A stretch of 64,000 bases of DNA from positions 2,180,501 to 2,244,500 of the forward strand of contig NZ_CP042466.1 of NCBI RefSeq assembly GCF_008330225.1. Reading direction: 5' to 3'. This document shows, piece by piece, positions 37,884-48,298 of this stretch; positions within the stretch are counted from its first letter, which is position 1, and each line of letters starts with the position of its first letter. A program made the position numbers and the translations under genes. Source of the DNA: Geobacter sp. FeAm09 (GTDB lineage Bacteria; Desulfobacterota; Desulfuromonadia; Geobacterales; Pseudopelobacteraceae). Below the pieces are notes generated by a model that was not told the origin of the DNA, ran no database searches, and saw only the letters and a list, made by a program, of their open reading frames with translations.

Positions 37884-39724
37884 TCAGGAGGCGGGTTGTG
37901 CCGTCACAGCAGGTGCGGATGCCCGCGAGGTGCGGCACGCGGGCATCTCGATCCTGAATTCGGCGCCATCGGCAAGATTTCGGGCCAGCAACCGGCCCCC
38001 CATGTTCTTTTCCGCAATGACCTTGGACATGTAAAGGCCGATTCCCGTACCCTTGCCCGGTTCCTTGGTCGTAAAGTACGGGTCGAACACCTTGGGGAGC
38101 ACATCGGCAGCTATGCCGCCGGCGTTATCCGCAATGGTTGCAACCGCAAGGCCGTTATCGCAGAAAACACGTATGGTAATGCGCGGCTTGGGGATCTTTC
38201 GCTCCAGCAGCACGTCTTTTGCGTTGTTGATGACATTGATCAGCATCTGGGAGTATTCATTGGGGTATCCCACGATGCAGACATTCGGCTCCGCATTGAA
38301 TGCGACCGTGATGCCGTAGTTCCGAAGGGCCGGCGACATGAATTTGACCGTCCTTTCGATGACCTTGTTGACGATAAATTCGCTCTTCTCCTTATCCGGC
38401 CGGAAAAAGTGGCGAAAATCGTCGATCGTGCTGGACATGAACAGGATCACATCCATGGCCACCTTGACCTCATGGTTCAGGATCTCCGGGTTAAGTTCGC
38501 CATTTTCCGACATTTCCTGAAGATTCTGAATGATCAGGCCCACATTGTTCAGCGGCTGCCGCCACTGGTGCGAGATATTGCTGATCATTTCCCCCATTGC
38601 GGCAAAGCGCCCCTGCTGGATGAGCATCTGGTCCTTCTCGCGGATCTCCTTCAGTGTCGTGGCGATGTGATCCTCGAGAGAACGATTGATCTCCTCAAGC
38701 TGCTGCTGCTTGACCGCCAGGTTCACCTCCGCCAGATGCCGCTCGGCAATCTCCTCTTCCAGCAGGGCGGCCTGTTCCCGAAGGGTCTTCTGAGCCCGCT
38801 CCAGCTTGGCCATGCTTTCCGTAAGCCGCACATTGAGACGCTTGATCGAATAGTACCGCCACCCGCCCATCAGCAGGACCACCACGGCAAGTGCCGCACC
38901 GATGACTCCGGCAGTCCGCCTGGCATTCCAGTATGGCTCCGGCGTCCCCCACCACTTTCGATACAGCTCCCGGTATTCGGGCGAGCCGACAAATCCCGTT
39001 ATAGCCTTGTTGAGGCGGGCCGCCAGGACCACATCCCCCCTGCGCAGCGCCATGGCCCGCTTCCCGTCGATCACCGGCTCGCCGACGCTTTTGATCTTGT
39101 CCCCCACGCCCGCCTCATTGGCAAGCTTCATAATGTTCGGCGTCGCCGTCAGGACTGCGTCGATCTGGCCCGAAAGAAGCTCGAAGATCAGCGAATGCAG
39201 GTTGGGATAGGTCATGATGGTTATGGCGGGAACCCCCTGAGGTAGTGCTCCCCGACGCTCTCCTTGATCACGCCGATCTTGAGGCCGGGAATAATGCCGT
39301 AAAAGCGCGATTCGTGGCTGCGGACCGTCAGATACACCGGCACCGATTCCACCGGCTCCGTGAAGGTGAACAATTTGCTCCGCGCATCGTCAATGAGAAG
39401 GTTCGGAATCAGGTCCGCCTTGCCGCTCAGAACGAGATGCTGGACCTCGTCCCACTGTTGCCCGAAGACATAGACCACCTTCAGGCCGGCCCGGCGGGCG
39501 ACCTCGTTCATGACGTCAACGGCAAAACCGACCGGTTTTCCGGTCTGGCGGTCCTGGGAATAGGTCGGCGGGAAATCGGGGGGGATTGCGGCAACGATCG
39601 TATCCGCCCCCCCAGGGGAAGACGGCGGATCCGCGGCGCGAGCGATAATGGCCATGCCGAACGCCAGGGCCACGAGCACGAGCATGAGTGCACGGTTATT
39701 CATCCGGTTCACTGTCGCCTGCAT
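37884..39724 (-). CDS. Sensor histidine kinase with periplasmic SBP_bac_3 domain, frameshifted
   Basis: About 613 residues once repaired. Signal peptide (ending near IIARAA), a periplasmic amino-acid-binding-type domain (SBP_bac_3: DFPPTYSQDRQTGKPVGFAVDVMNEVAR in split form), a membrane helix (TAGVIGAALAVVVLLMGG), a coiled coil, a histidine box NISHQWRQPLNN, and a HATPase with DNAGGI and GTGIGLYMSK. The frame breaks at the five-C run 39233-39237; one more base restores LRGVPAITIMTYPN. Similar in layout to BvgS/EvgS-type ligand sensors. No receiver domain. Divergent from a lone solute-binding protein gene. ATG 39724 follows GAGG. Confidence 0.85.
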
Positions 39725-39914
39725 GAAGGCGTCCTCAGGGAGTAGACTCAACAGCTACGGTGTTTACGCTTTATACCTTGCGGTGGCCGGATTGCAAGGG
39801 AGGATGCGGCGATTTTTCCCATAAAGAATACAATACCGTAGAGATTGTGTGATATTATGAGCGAAAGATTTTTAGAACCTGAGGGGAAACAAAACGGAGA
39901 GCGGGCGGTGGGGC

Positions 39915-40725
39915 GTGAAAAGAGGTGAATGGCTGATCGCATATCTGCTTATGGCGGGCACGATTCCACCCCTGACGGCGGTCGATGCGGGGGCGGCCGA
40001 ACAGCCTCGTTGCGAAACAATCGTCTACTCGACCAACCCCCAGTACCCCCCTACCACTGGGCCGTGGGGGATGACCGCTTTGACGGTGCCAGCATGGAAT
40101 TGCTACCGATGGTCGTTCCTCCGGGCATCCCCCTGAAGCCTGCCGTTTACCCGTGGAAGCGCGCCCTGTTCCTTGCGGAACAGGGCAAAATCGATCTTAT
40201 GGTCAGCCTGCGGATCACGCCGGAACGCTCCGCCTATCTCAAGTTTACGACCCATCGCGCCTTTCCCAACCCGATTGTGGTCTTCGTCCGCAAAGACCGT
40301 CCCTTTCACTATGCCTCCCGGGCAGACCTCAAGGCGTACCGGGGCGGCATCAGTTTCGGAGACACGTTCGGCGGGGGTTCGACGAGTACTGGCGCAAAGA
40401 GTTGCAGATCGAGGAAGCCCCCACCATGGTGGAAAACTTTCGAAAGCTGGCTGCCGGCCGTATCGACTATTTCATAACCAGCTACTACCTTGGGCAGGCC
40501 TACCTGGCGAGCCAGGAAAACGGGCATGAGATCATCGCCCTGGCGCCCGCCATTTCCAAGCAGAATATCCATTTCGGCTTCAGCCGGAACTCGGCCTGCG
40601 CCTCCCTGGTCGATTACGTCAGTCACCGCCTCGAGGAACTCGACCGCAAAGGGGTGCCCGAGCGGTTGTTGAAGAAACACCTCCGCCGGTTCAACGAGCA
40701 GTCTCACGGCCTCTTCAAACGCTGA
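39915..40725 (+). CDS. Periplasmic solute-binding protein (SBP_bac_3), two frameshifts
   Basis: About 270 residues after repair. GTG start with GGTGGGG upstream; signal peptide ending near AGAAE. Class: ABC-transporter-type amino-acid-binding fold (LLPMVVPPGIPLKPAVYPWKRAL, LRITPERSAYLKFT, RIDYFITSYYLG). The frame slips -1 twice: at six C (40046-40051) and at five G (40373-40377). One added base at each gives a continuous protein through YPPYHWAVGDD and FGGGFDEYWRK. No transporter genes adjoin it. It may feed the divergent SBP-type histidine kinase, or simply be a paralogue of its sensor. Confidence 0.75.
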
Positions 40726-40791
40726 TTCCCCTCGATGCTCCACGAGCATGGCGCCGGGATCGGCACGGCTTGTGCGCCGGCCCCGGCCGTT

Positions 40792-41487
40792 TCATCCAAT
40801 GAGTTTGGCGATGCCAAACGCCGCCGCTGCGGCGATTCCTCCCACAAGGACCGTCTGCCAGGCGCTCCGCAGCGGGCGGCTCGTGGTGAAGTGTCCCTTG
40901 ACGAAACCAAACACGAACAGGGCCAGCAGCGTGAAGACAACGGACCCGGCCAGGGCCGCCTGCACGGAGTTCAAGAAGAAATAGGGGGCCAGCGGCACCA
41001 GCCCCCCGGCGACATACGAGAGGGCAATGGTCAGGGCGCTGCTTCGGGCCCTGCGGGGGTCCGGCTCTTCAAGCCCCAATTCGAATTTCATCATAAAGTC
41101 GACCCAGCGGGCGCGGTCGGAACGGATCGCCCCCACAACGGTCGCCACCGTATCCTCCGGGAGTCCGTACGCGCGGAAAACCTGGGCGACCTCCTCCGCC
41201 TCGCTCTCGGGGACCTCGTGCGTCTCGCGCTCTTCCCGGGCCAATTCGGCCGCAAAATGCTCCGCATCGGTCCGGGCCGCCAGGTATCCTCCCAGCCCCA
41301 TGGCAATCGCGCCCGCCGCGATCTCGGCGAGTCCCGCGATTATGATGAGACCCGTGGAATCGACGGCCCCCGACAACCCCGCCGCAAGGGCGAACGGAAC
41401 CGTCAAGCCGTCCGACATGCCGATGACAATGTCGCGCACCGTGTCGGACGCGGTAAAATGTTTTTCGCTGTGGACCGTCAGTGGCAT
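40792..41487 (-). CDS. CCC1/VIT1-family membrane transporter
   Basis: 231 residues, about five membrane helices. The family start is seen in DTVRDIVIGMSDGLTVPFALAAGLSG, then GLAEIAAGAIAMGLGGYLAARTD. A long acidic cytoplasmic loop (about 78-130, many Glu) matches the metal-binding helical domain of VIT1. The C-terminal helices contain PLAPYF. The family moves Fe2+ or Mn2+ out of the cytosol. No strong ribosome site precedes the ATG. It is alone between divergent or unrelated genes. Confidence 0.9.
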   Translation of the reverse strand: MPLTVHSEKHFTASDTVRDIVIGMSDGLTVPFALAAGLSGAVDSTGLIIIAGLAEIAAGAIAMGLGGYLAARTDAEHFAAELAREERETHEVPESEAEEVAQVFRAYGLPEDTVATVVGAIRSDRARWVDFMMKFELGLEEPDPRRARSSALTIALSYVAGGLVPLAPYFFLNSVQAALAGSVVFTLLALFVFGFVKGHFTTSRPLRSAWQTVLVGGIAAAAAFGIAKLIG

Positions 41488-41574
41488 CCTGTACCCGCAA
41501 TCATCCTGTAGACTGCAATCACATTTCCAGCCAAACCCGGGAGCGGCCGAAACGCCGTGGCCAGCGACGAGCGG

Positions 41575-42048
41575 TCATTTCCGCCGTGACCGCAACAGGA
41601 CGTAGGCCAGGTATCCCACGACCCCCAGGTTCACCGTCAACACGGTAACCTTGGGCCACGTCGCCCCGCGCATGACCTCAAACAGTTCGACGGGTATGTA
41701 CATCCCGCCGGTCAGCAGCCCGAACCACTCCGCCCACGGCATGCGCTTCCACAGGCCGAACGCCTCCACAAAACGCACAATGGCGTAACACAAGGCAGAA
41801 ACGGCCAGCCCCCAGAGCTGCAGGTCCGTCACATGGGTAGCCGCATCGATGAAGATCTTCGGGTAGTGGCGGGCGGGGTTGATATGCAGGTGCCGGACGA
41901 GCTGTTCAGCGGCATGATGGACGTCTTCGTGGATAAACGCCAGTATCCCCAGGCCGGTCAGGAGGACGATGACCCCCTTGGCCCCCTCGAAGAGCGCCAC
42001 GACCCGCAGTCCGCCAAGCCGTGCCGGTATTTCGGTTGCATTGTGCAT
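41575..42048 (-). CDS. DUF2127 integral membrane protein
   Basis: 157 residues with four hydrophobic segments: VVALFEGAKGVIVLLTGLGIL, the central LQLWGLAVSALCYAIVRFVEAFGLW, EWFGLLTGGMYIPVELFEV and a last helix VTVLTVNLGVVGYLAYVLL. The ARxxE-type FEGAKG start and RxxEAxGLW motif fit DUF2127, of unknown function. The ATG at 42048 has no clear ribosome site. Confidence 0.75.
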   Translation of the reverse strand: MHNATEIPARLGGLRVVALFEGAKGVIVLLTGLGILAFIHEDVHHAAEQLVRHLHINPARHYPKIFIDAATHVTDLQLWGLAVSALCYAIVRFVEAFGLWKRMPWAEWFGLLTGGMYIPVELFEVMRGATWPKVTVLTVNLGVVGYLAYVLLRSRRK

Positions 42049-42170
42049 GTAGTTTTTACGGGTTCGGCGGGCATGCCGGCAGGGCCGCCGCAGTGCCGCC
42101 GGTCGAATGAAAACAAGAAAAAACCGGGTGGGTCCCGGTTCGCGGTCACGCCCTCCGCAGGGCATCCCCC

Positions 42171-42362
42171 TCACGAGCGGCGTTTCTGTCCCGGCTTGCC
42201 CTGTTTCTGCTCTTTCAGCAACTGCCGCCAGAGCTTGGTCATCACCGCCTCGCAGCGTTCCCTGTCGGAAATCCGCAACCTCTGGGTGCACACGACCGTG
42301 CCGTCCACGTTGACGATGCGCTCCAGAGTGTTGTCGTTAGCCCAGATGATGATGTTCTGCAT
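42171..42362 (-). CDS. Small hypothetical protein
   Basis: 63 residues: an N-terminal beta-like half (QNIIIWANDNTLERIVNVDG) and a basic helical C-terminus. A good ribosome site GGGAGGG lies 4-5 bp before the ATG, which supports translation. No family recognised. Confidence 0.55.
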   Translation of the reverse strand: MQNIIIWANDNTLERIVNVDGTVVCTQRLRISDRERCEAVMTKLWRQLLKEQKQGKPGQKRRS

Positions 42363-42608
42363 TTGTCCCTCCCACGCGAGGGTATTCACGGCAAGCCTCC
42401 TGATCATTGTAAAAAAATAATAGAAAAGCGTCATTAGTCAAGCAACGTATACACGGAGCCGCCCCGGAGACAATCCGGCCGCCTTGATGGCCGCGAACGC
42501 ATCCGCCCGGGCAGTCCCCTCCGCCGGAAAAACAAAAACCCACTGCCGGAGAAACCAGCAGGGGTCGATTACGATTACACAAGGCGGTTGCCGCCGCACA
42601 GCGGGGCG

Positions 42609-42824
42609 CTAGATGGCCGAGTTCGACTCGTTCATCTCATAGGGGTCGTAAGCCGCGGCCTCAAGGGCAGAGGGGCCCATTTCATCCTTGAGGCTCTTGA
42701 TCGCGTCGTAGGCTTTCAGGATCAGGGAGCCCACATCCGGGGATTGTCGGGCCTCATAGGCACGCTTCAGCGTGTCCAGTGCGGAATCGGCCAGTACGGC
42801 AGACGTGGTATAGGAACCGGGCAT
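42609..42824 (-). CDS. Small hypothetical protein
   Basis: 71 residues, mostly helical and acidic at the end (PYEMNESNSAI), no signal peptide. GGAGG stands 8 bp before the ATG. No family recognised. Confidence 0.6.
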   Translation of the reverse strand: MPGSYTTSAVLADSALDTLKRAYEARQSPDVGSLILKAYDAIKSLKDEMGPSALEAAAYDPYEMNESNSAI

Positions 42825-43181
42825 ACGTTTTCCTCCATGTGCGCTAAATTGGGTATCTTCAAACGGCTATCGCACCGTTTCGCATCAAATGGCCTGGAAA
42901 CAACAAAAAAGCCCGCTCGTTTGCCGCGGGCTTTGTACTGCGCTGTACCGTCCCGGCCGCCAGGCGCCTTCCCTCTTCCAGGTCGGACGGCGCGTGGCGT
43001 AAACAGTATATTCGGGTTTTAAAACAGTGGTTCCCCGACAAACGGCGTTGCCGGGGCGTCCGCCTGATTGTTTGCTATCGGAAATATACGAGCATAAATC
43101 ATTTGTGTAAATAGAAAAGACACCGTTTCCACACGTGCCCTGATGGCGCGGCACCATTTTCCCACGTCACAAGCCGTGCAA
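42825..43181. other. Intergenic region with an orphan terminator
   Basis: 357 bp between the helicase gene stop and the small gene. The only structure I see is the terminator at 42905-42934; the frames on either strand have no ribosome site or family content. Confidence 0.45.
42905..42934 (-). terminator. Intrinsic terminator on the minus strand
   Basis: On the minus strand, AAAGCCCGC (42934-42926) pairs with GCGGGCTTT (42916-42908), followed by more T. It lies about 250 bp downstream of the helicase stop, so it ends either a long 3' UTR or a small RNA. Confidence 0.75.
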
Positions 43182-45641
43182 TCACCCCTCCCCCACCGGC
43201 TCATCCGAGTCCGGGCCGTGGGGCGAAGCGGGCGGTACCGCCGTCGGTTCCCCGGCCCCGCTCCCCCAGAAATCGGCGACCTCACGCAAAATGCTGCCCG
43301 ACACGGCCTCTCCGGTATCCGCAGTAAACCAGTCGGCCGGCATCGCCTGACTGAAAGCCGGCTCCAGGAATCGCCCGTCCATCAGGACGACAAGCCCCCG
43401 GTCCGTTTCGGAGCGGATGACCCTGCCGGCGGCCTGGACCGCCTTGGCCATGGCCGGTATGGTGTAGGCATAGTCGAAGCCGGCCGCGTACTTTTGCTGG
43501 TAATAGGCCCGCATCTGCTCCCGCTCCAGATCGTAGGTGGGCAGCGGCGGTCCAACCACAAAGGCCCCGATGACCATCTCCCCCGCATAGTCCATCCCCT
43601 CGGAAAAGGAGCCCCCCTGCACGGCAAAGACGATCGTCGGCGTACTTTGGCTGCGGAGATTCTCCACGACCGCCGCTATGCCGCTCGCCCTCATCCCCCG
43701 CTCCTGGCGCACGACAGCGAAGCCCGCCGGAGGCTCGAAGAGGGAGGCGACCCGCTCCAGAAACTCGAAGCTCGGCAGAAAGACGAAATAGTTGCCCCGG
43801 CGTAGCGCCGTTATCCGCCGGACCGCCTCGGCGATCCTGGCGTAATTGCGCTCGCGGCGGCTGTAACGGGTGGATATCTGGGGGATGATCAGGAGTTTGC
43901 GCCGTTCCTTCGGAAACGGGCTGGCAAATTCCGCCGTCCGCACCCGCTCCCGGTTCAGGCCGGAAAGGCGCACATAATAGTCAAAGGGTTTCAGGGTCGC
44001 AGAAAACCCCACCACCTGCTCGTAGTCGCCGTAGCAATCCTCCAGCATCGCCGAGGCGTCGCAACAGGTTATCTTCACCAGGCCGCCGCTTGCCTGGGGA
44101 TGGAAGGTGGTGAAGAACTCCTGCCGCTCGGGCCGGCTGACGAACTCCAGGGCCTCCGTGAACTCGCCCCAGTAGTGGCAGAGCCGCAGGATCACGTCCT
44201 GGTTGGGGATCTCCACGCCCGAATCCAGGTAGCGGGAGAGGAAGGCGCCGAGCCGGGCGTGCCGGGGGTAGAACAGCTCCGTGGGGGGCTCGATCCGCTG
44301 CGGACGGGTGCCCTGGGGCGGACGGCAGGCCGCAACGGCCTGGAGGCAACCGTCCAGGAGCGCCTCCGCCTCGTGGCGAAAGGGCGGGGGCAGCGCCCGT
44401 ATCTCGCCGCGCATCTGTTCCAGCACGGCGGACGAAAGTGCCGGCGAATAGTACTCCATGGCCCGCGCCGGCAGGTTGTGGGCTTCGTCGATCACCAGGT
44501 TGGGCCTGCCGGTCTGGTCCACGCCCATGTCCGCCACGCGGCCCAACGCCGAGCGCGGGGCAAACACGTAGTTGTAATCGCAGATGATGATGTCCGCCTC
44601 GCGGGCGCTGTCCAGCTGCAGCTCAAAGGGGCAGACCCGGTAGCGCTCCCCCAGGTTGCGGAACGTGCGCGCCGTAAGCCTCCTCTTCCGCGCCAGGAGC
44701 TGGAGCAGCCCCTGCCCATGGACCTTGCCGTAATAGTCCCGGGCATACTCGCAGGAGGCGGGATTGCACACCGGCTCGTTCATGAAGCAGATCTTTCCCT
44801 TGGCGGTGATGGAGAGGGATTTCAGTTTGGCCCCGGCCTCCTGAAAACGGGTGACGGCGTCCTCGGCCACGGAGTGCTGGCTGTTCTTCGGCGTGACGTA
44901 CACGACCCGCTGCCCCCGCCCCAGGGCTTCCTTCATCACGGGATAGAGAACGCCGACGGTCTTCCCCAGGCCCGTGGGGGCCTGGATGAGCATGGGGCGT
45001 TTCTCCGCCATGAACCGCTCGATGGTCGCCATGAGTTCGACCTGGCCGGGCCGGGGGCTGGCAAAGGGGAAAGTGAACGCGGAGGCGACCTTGCGCCGCC
45101 GGAGGGCGCGCTTCTCGGCCTGTTGCGCCTCTGCCGCCAGTTCGTCCAGGCGGCGCTCCAGCCACTGTTCGTACCGGATGGTATCGAGGACAAGATCCTG
45201 GTCAATCGAATCGCCGCTGCGGGTGGAGACCAGATGGAAGGAGAGCGCCGGCATGACGCGGTGTTCGCGCCAGTAGCAGTAGCCGTAGGTCAGCAGTTGC
45301 AGGCAGTAGGGATGATCCATGGGGCCGGCCGCCAGGTGCTGCGCCAGTTCCCGGATGTTGAAGGTGCTCTTGATCTCTTCGATCCTGGGCGCATCGTGGC
45401 GGAAGATCCCGTCCATCCGGCCATCGACCCGGAATGCGTACCCTCCCCTCTCGAAGAGGCCGCTGATTGCGACCTCGGCCTGATAGGCCGGGTCGGCCTG
45501 TGCCCGCTGCCTCTGCACCCTGGTGTGGATCTCCTGCCCCTCGGCCGCCTGGCGGCCGTAGCCCGAGTGGGTTTCGATGCTGCCGGAGCGCGGGGCGGGC
45601 AGGGCAAAATCCCGCAGCGGTATGGCGATCAGCTTCGTCAC
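43182..45641 (-). CDS. PD-(D/E)XK nuclease fused to XPD/DinG-type Fe-S helicase
   Basis: 819 residues. The N-terminus (about 30-160) is a Cas4/RecB-like nuclease: His39, Asp77 (RMDGIF), Glu89-x-Lys91 (EEIK) and the Gln115/Tyr119 motif (CLQLLTYGY). The helicase follows: Walker A APTGLGKT (221-228), Fe-S cysteines Cys285, Cys292, Cys297 and Cys337, DEAH (385-388), and C-terminal motifs GGSFSEGMDYAGE and QAAGRVIRSETDRG. It would unwind and cut DNA in repair or recombination. It overlaps the upstream topoisomerase gene by four bases, so the two are probably cotranslated. Confidence 0.9.
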   Translation of the reverse strand: MTKLIAIPLRDFALPAPRSGSIETHSGYGRQAAEGQEIHTRVQRQRAQADPAYQAEVAISGLFERGGYAFRVDGRMDGIFRHDAPRIEEIKSTFNIRELAQHLAAGPMDHPYCLQLLTYGYCYWREHRVMPALSFHLVSTRSGDSIDQDLVLDTIRYEQWLERRLDELAAEAQQAEKRALRRRKVASAFTFPFASPRPGQVELMATIERFMAEKRPMLIQAPTGLGKTVGVLYPVMKEALGRGQRVVYVTPKNSQHSVAEDAVTRFQEAGAKLKSLSITAKGKICFMNEPVCNPASCEYARDYYGKVHGQGLLQLLARKRRLTARTFRNLGERYRVCPFELQLDSAREADIIICDYNYVFAPRSALGRVADMGVDQTGRPNLVIDEAHNLPARAMEYYSPALSSAVLEQMRGEIRALPPPFRHEAEALLDGCLQAVAACRPPQGTRPQRIEPPTELFYPRHARLGAFLSRYLDSGVEIPNQDVILRLCHYWGEFTEALEFVSRPERQEFFTTFHPQASGGLVKITCCDASAMLEDCYGDYEQVVGFSATLKPFDYYVRLSGLNRERVRTAEFASPFPKERRKLLIIPQISTRYSRRERNYARIAEAVRRITALRRGNYFVFLPSFEFLERVASLFEPPAGFAVVRQERGMRASGIAAVVENLRSQSTPTIVFAVQGGSFSEGMDYAGEMVIGAFVVGPPLPTYDLEREQMRAYYQQKYAAGFDYAYTIPAMAKAVQAAGRVIRSETDRGLVVLMDGRFLEPAFSQAMPADWFTADTGEAVSGSILREVADFWGSGAGEPTAVPPASPHGPDSDEPVGEG

Positions 45642-47514
45642 TTTCCGCTACTCCCCCGGGCCTTTTTCCCGGCTGGGGCCTTGTCCTTGCCGGCATGGTC
45701 CTTGTCCGGCTTCCCCAGCAGCCCGTCGATGAACGCCGACATGGCCCGCGACGATTCCAGCGCCTCCCTGGGGACCTCCCGGTCCTGTTTTTTGGCCAGG
45801 TCCGTGCCGAATTTCAATTGCGCCGGGGACGGAGGATAGACGCCGCCGGGACCGGCAGCCGCCCGCTGGGCCGGCCGGGCAAACTTCATCTTGGCGTGCA
45901 CCCCCCTGGCAAAGGTGATCCAGGAGGCGTCGCCCCCCTCCACCCTGTCCAGGTACGACTCCATCTTTTTGGTGAGTTCCAGGTCGATTATCCAGGCATG
46001 GTCCTTTGCCAGGAAATCGAAGAGCCGTTCGGCCACGTCCGTGGCGTGGATCTTCCCCTTCTTGATCACGATGTAGTTCCTGGCCTTGATCGTCCCCATG
46101 ATCGAGGCATAGGTGGACGGCCTGCCGATGCCGTGCTTCTCCAGCGCCTTGACCAGGGTCGCCTCGGAATACCGCCCCGGCGGTTTGGTCTGTTTCTCGT
46201 CCAGCTTCTGGCCGGTCTTCTCCACCGTCTCGCCGTTCACCAGGGGGGGCAGTTTCTGGTTGTCGTCCTCGTCGTCCTTGTCCCCTTCCCTGACCTCGCT
46301 GTAGACCCTCAGAAAACCGTCGAACTTCATCACCCGGCCGGTGGCCCTGAACGGCTCCCCGGCACAACCGATCTCCACGGTCGTGGAGTCATAGACCGCC
46401 GCCGCCATCTGGGAGGCCACGGTGCGCCGGTAGATAAGGGTATAGAGCTTCTCGTGGTCCGCCCCCAGCCCCTCCTTGGAGACGATACCGTGGATGTCGC
46501 CGGTGGGGTGCATGTGGGTCGGCCGGATGGCCTCGTGGGCCTCGGCCTGGCTGTTCTTTGATTTATAGGTGTTGGGGGTCTTGGGCAGGTACGCCGGCCC
46601 CAGGGAGCGCCCCACATGGGCGCGGATATCGGCGATGAATTCGTCGGCGATGCGGACGGAATCGGTACGGTGGTAGCTGATCAGGCCCGCCTCGAAGAGC
46701 TGCTGGGCCAAGCGCATGGCCACCTCGGGGGAGATCTTGAGCTGCGAGGATGCCGCCGCCTGCATGTCCACGGTGGTAAAGGGGCCTTGGGGTTCTGCCG
46801 GGTCTCCTTGGTTTCCACCTTGAGGATCTCGGCGCTCCGGGCGGCGCTGACCGCCTGCAGTATGGCACAGGCCTTGGCCTTGTCCGCCAGGTTGCCCCCC
46901 CGGTGCCTGGCGGCGAAGGCGACCTCGTCCTTGCGCAGCAGGATGGAGACCACGTAGAAGGGCTCAGGGTTGAAGTTACGGATCTCCCGTTCCCGCTCCA
47001 CGCAGAGGCGGACCGCCGGGGCCTGCACCCGGCCCACCGAAAACCGCCCCTTGAGGGCGTTGCTGGCAATGGGGGAAAGGATATACCCCACGATCCGGTC
47101 CCCTACCCGACGCCCCAGAAAGGCATCGTACAGGCCGGAGTTGGTGTTCTCCCACGGGATCGACTTTTTCATGGCCTCGTCGATCCCCTTCTTGGTGATC
47201 TCGTGGATCTCCAGGCGGTGGATCGACTGGGCGACCGTGCGCACCTCGTCGAAGACATGGGTGCCGATGGCATACCCCTCGCGGTCCGGGTCGGTGGCGA
47301 TATACACGTCCTGTCCCTTGGCGGCCGCCCTGATTTGCCTGATCCGCTCCGCCTTGCCCTTGTCCGGGATGAACGTCGGCGCGTAGGTGTCCAGGTCCAC
47401 ACCCATGGCATCGGCCGGCAGGTCCTTGAAATGGCCGACGGTGGCCAGGATCTGGGCGTTGAGGTAGGATTTGATCTTCTTTATTTTGTTGGGGGACTCG
47501 ATGACGAGCAGCAT
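45638..47514 (-). CDS. Type IA DNA topoisomerase (TopA-like), frameshifted
   Basis: About 625 residues once repaired. Toprim domain at the start (LLVIESPNKIKKIKSYL; DPDREG at 75-80), then FSVGRVQAPAVRLCVERE and the active-site Tyr281 in LISYHRTDSVRIA, and GIGRPSTYASIMGTI. The frame breaks around 46778-46784 (four G); one base restores KAPFTTVDMQAA. It lacks the C-terminal zinc fingers of main TopA and ends in a Lys-rich tail, so it is more likely an accessory topoisomerase. It overlaps the nuclease-helicase gene by four bases. ATG 47514 has a weak AGG site. Confidence 0.88.
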
Positions 47515-47907
47515 GGCGAAAACCTGCACTATTTGGATTCCATGCCCCCTGCCGATGGGGGAGATGTTATCTATACCATATTTTGCCGCCCAGGTGCGAA
47601 TGCCATGAGGAGGCAGGACCGGGGAGCGCCCCAGCGCCCCCGGCCCGGAAACGAAATTTACCCAGGTCGCCGCCGGCCAAGGGCGACCTGGTATACAACA
47701 TAACTATGGACGGCGACTGCGATCCATGATAGAAACGTCACCTTCATTATTGGCGTATAATAATTATATATCGTCAATCAACGCCCAGATTTTGGGCTTT
47801 CGGCTTCCCCTGACGGGGACGGATGACCAATCGGGTGTATAATTACCCATGATGAATCCGGCCCACGGCGTCCCTGTCCATCAGATCGGAACAACAGGTA
47901 CAATGAA
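47515..47907. other. Divergent intergenic region upstream of the topoisomerase
   Basis: 393 bp. It contains a 10-bp perfect inverted repeat CCAGGTCGCC (47662-47671) / GGCGACCTGG (47682-47691) with a 10-nt loop and no T run. 47740-47780 is AT-rich and may carry promoters. No gene seen. Confidence 0.5.
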
Positions 47908-48168
47908 ATGACAATCAATGAACTGGTGGAACTGATCAGGCACATAGAGGAAGAGCACAACTTCTTCAACCGGAAACCGGGACGGCGGGTGGTGAAACGC
48001 ATAACCCCGCGCATCGACACCCGCCGGGCCGGCATGGTGGTGGCGGTGGAGTTGCAGGGGTATGGCTGGGAGACGGTCTTCGATTCCCGGAAGAGCCGGC
48101 AGGACGCGCCCTCTTCCCTGTTTGACACGATCATGACCTTTCTGGATACGTCGGAGGAGGAGAACTGA
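47908..48168 (+). CDS. Small hypothetical protein
   Basis: 86 residues. A helix (TINELVELIRHIEEEHNFFN) is followed by a basic strand region (RRVVKRITPRIDTRRAGMVVAVELQGYGW) and a short acidic helix. No signal peptide, no family recognised. AGG lies 8 bp before the ATG. A perfect terminator follows 98 bp after the stop. Confidence 0.6.
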   Translation: MTINELVELIRHIEEEHNFFNRKPGRRVVKRITPRIDTRRAGMVVAVELQGYGWETVFDSRKSRQDAPSSLFDTIMTFLDTSEEEN

Positions 48169-48265
48169 GGGAGCGAGGGTGCAGGGTGGTCGCAGCGTTG
48201 CTGCGGGATGGGTGAGGAACAGAAGGACTGGATAAACTTTTTTTGTATCGAAATGATACATACGA

Positions 48266-48298
48266 CGGCACTTGAACATGGTTCAAGTGCCGTTTTTT
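48266..48298 (+). terminator. Intrinsic terminator after the small gene
   Basis: Perfect 12-bp stem CGGCACTTGAAC (48266-48277) / GTTCAAGTGCCG (48281-48292), loop ATG, then six T. It marks the border between GC-rich core sequence and the AT-rich gene that follows. Confidence 0.9.
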
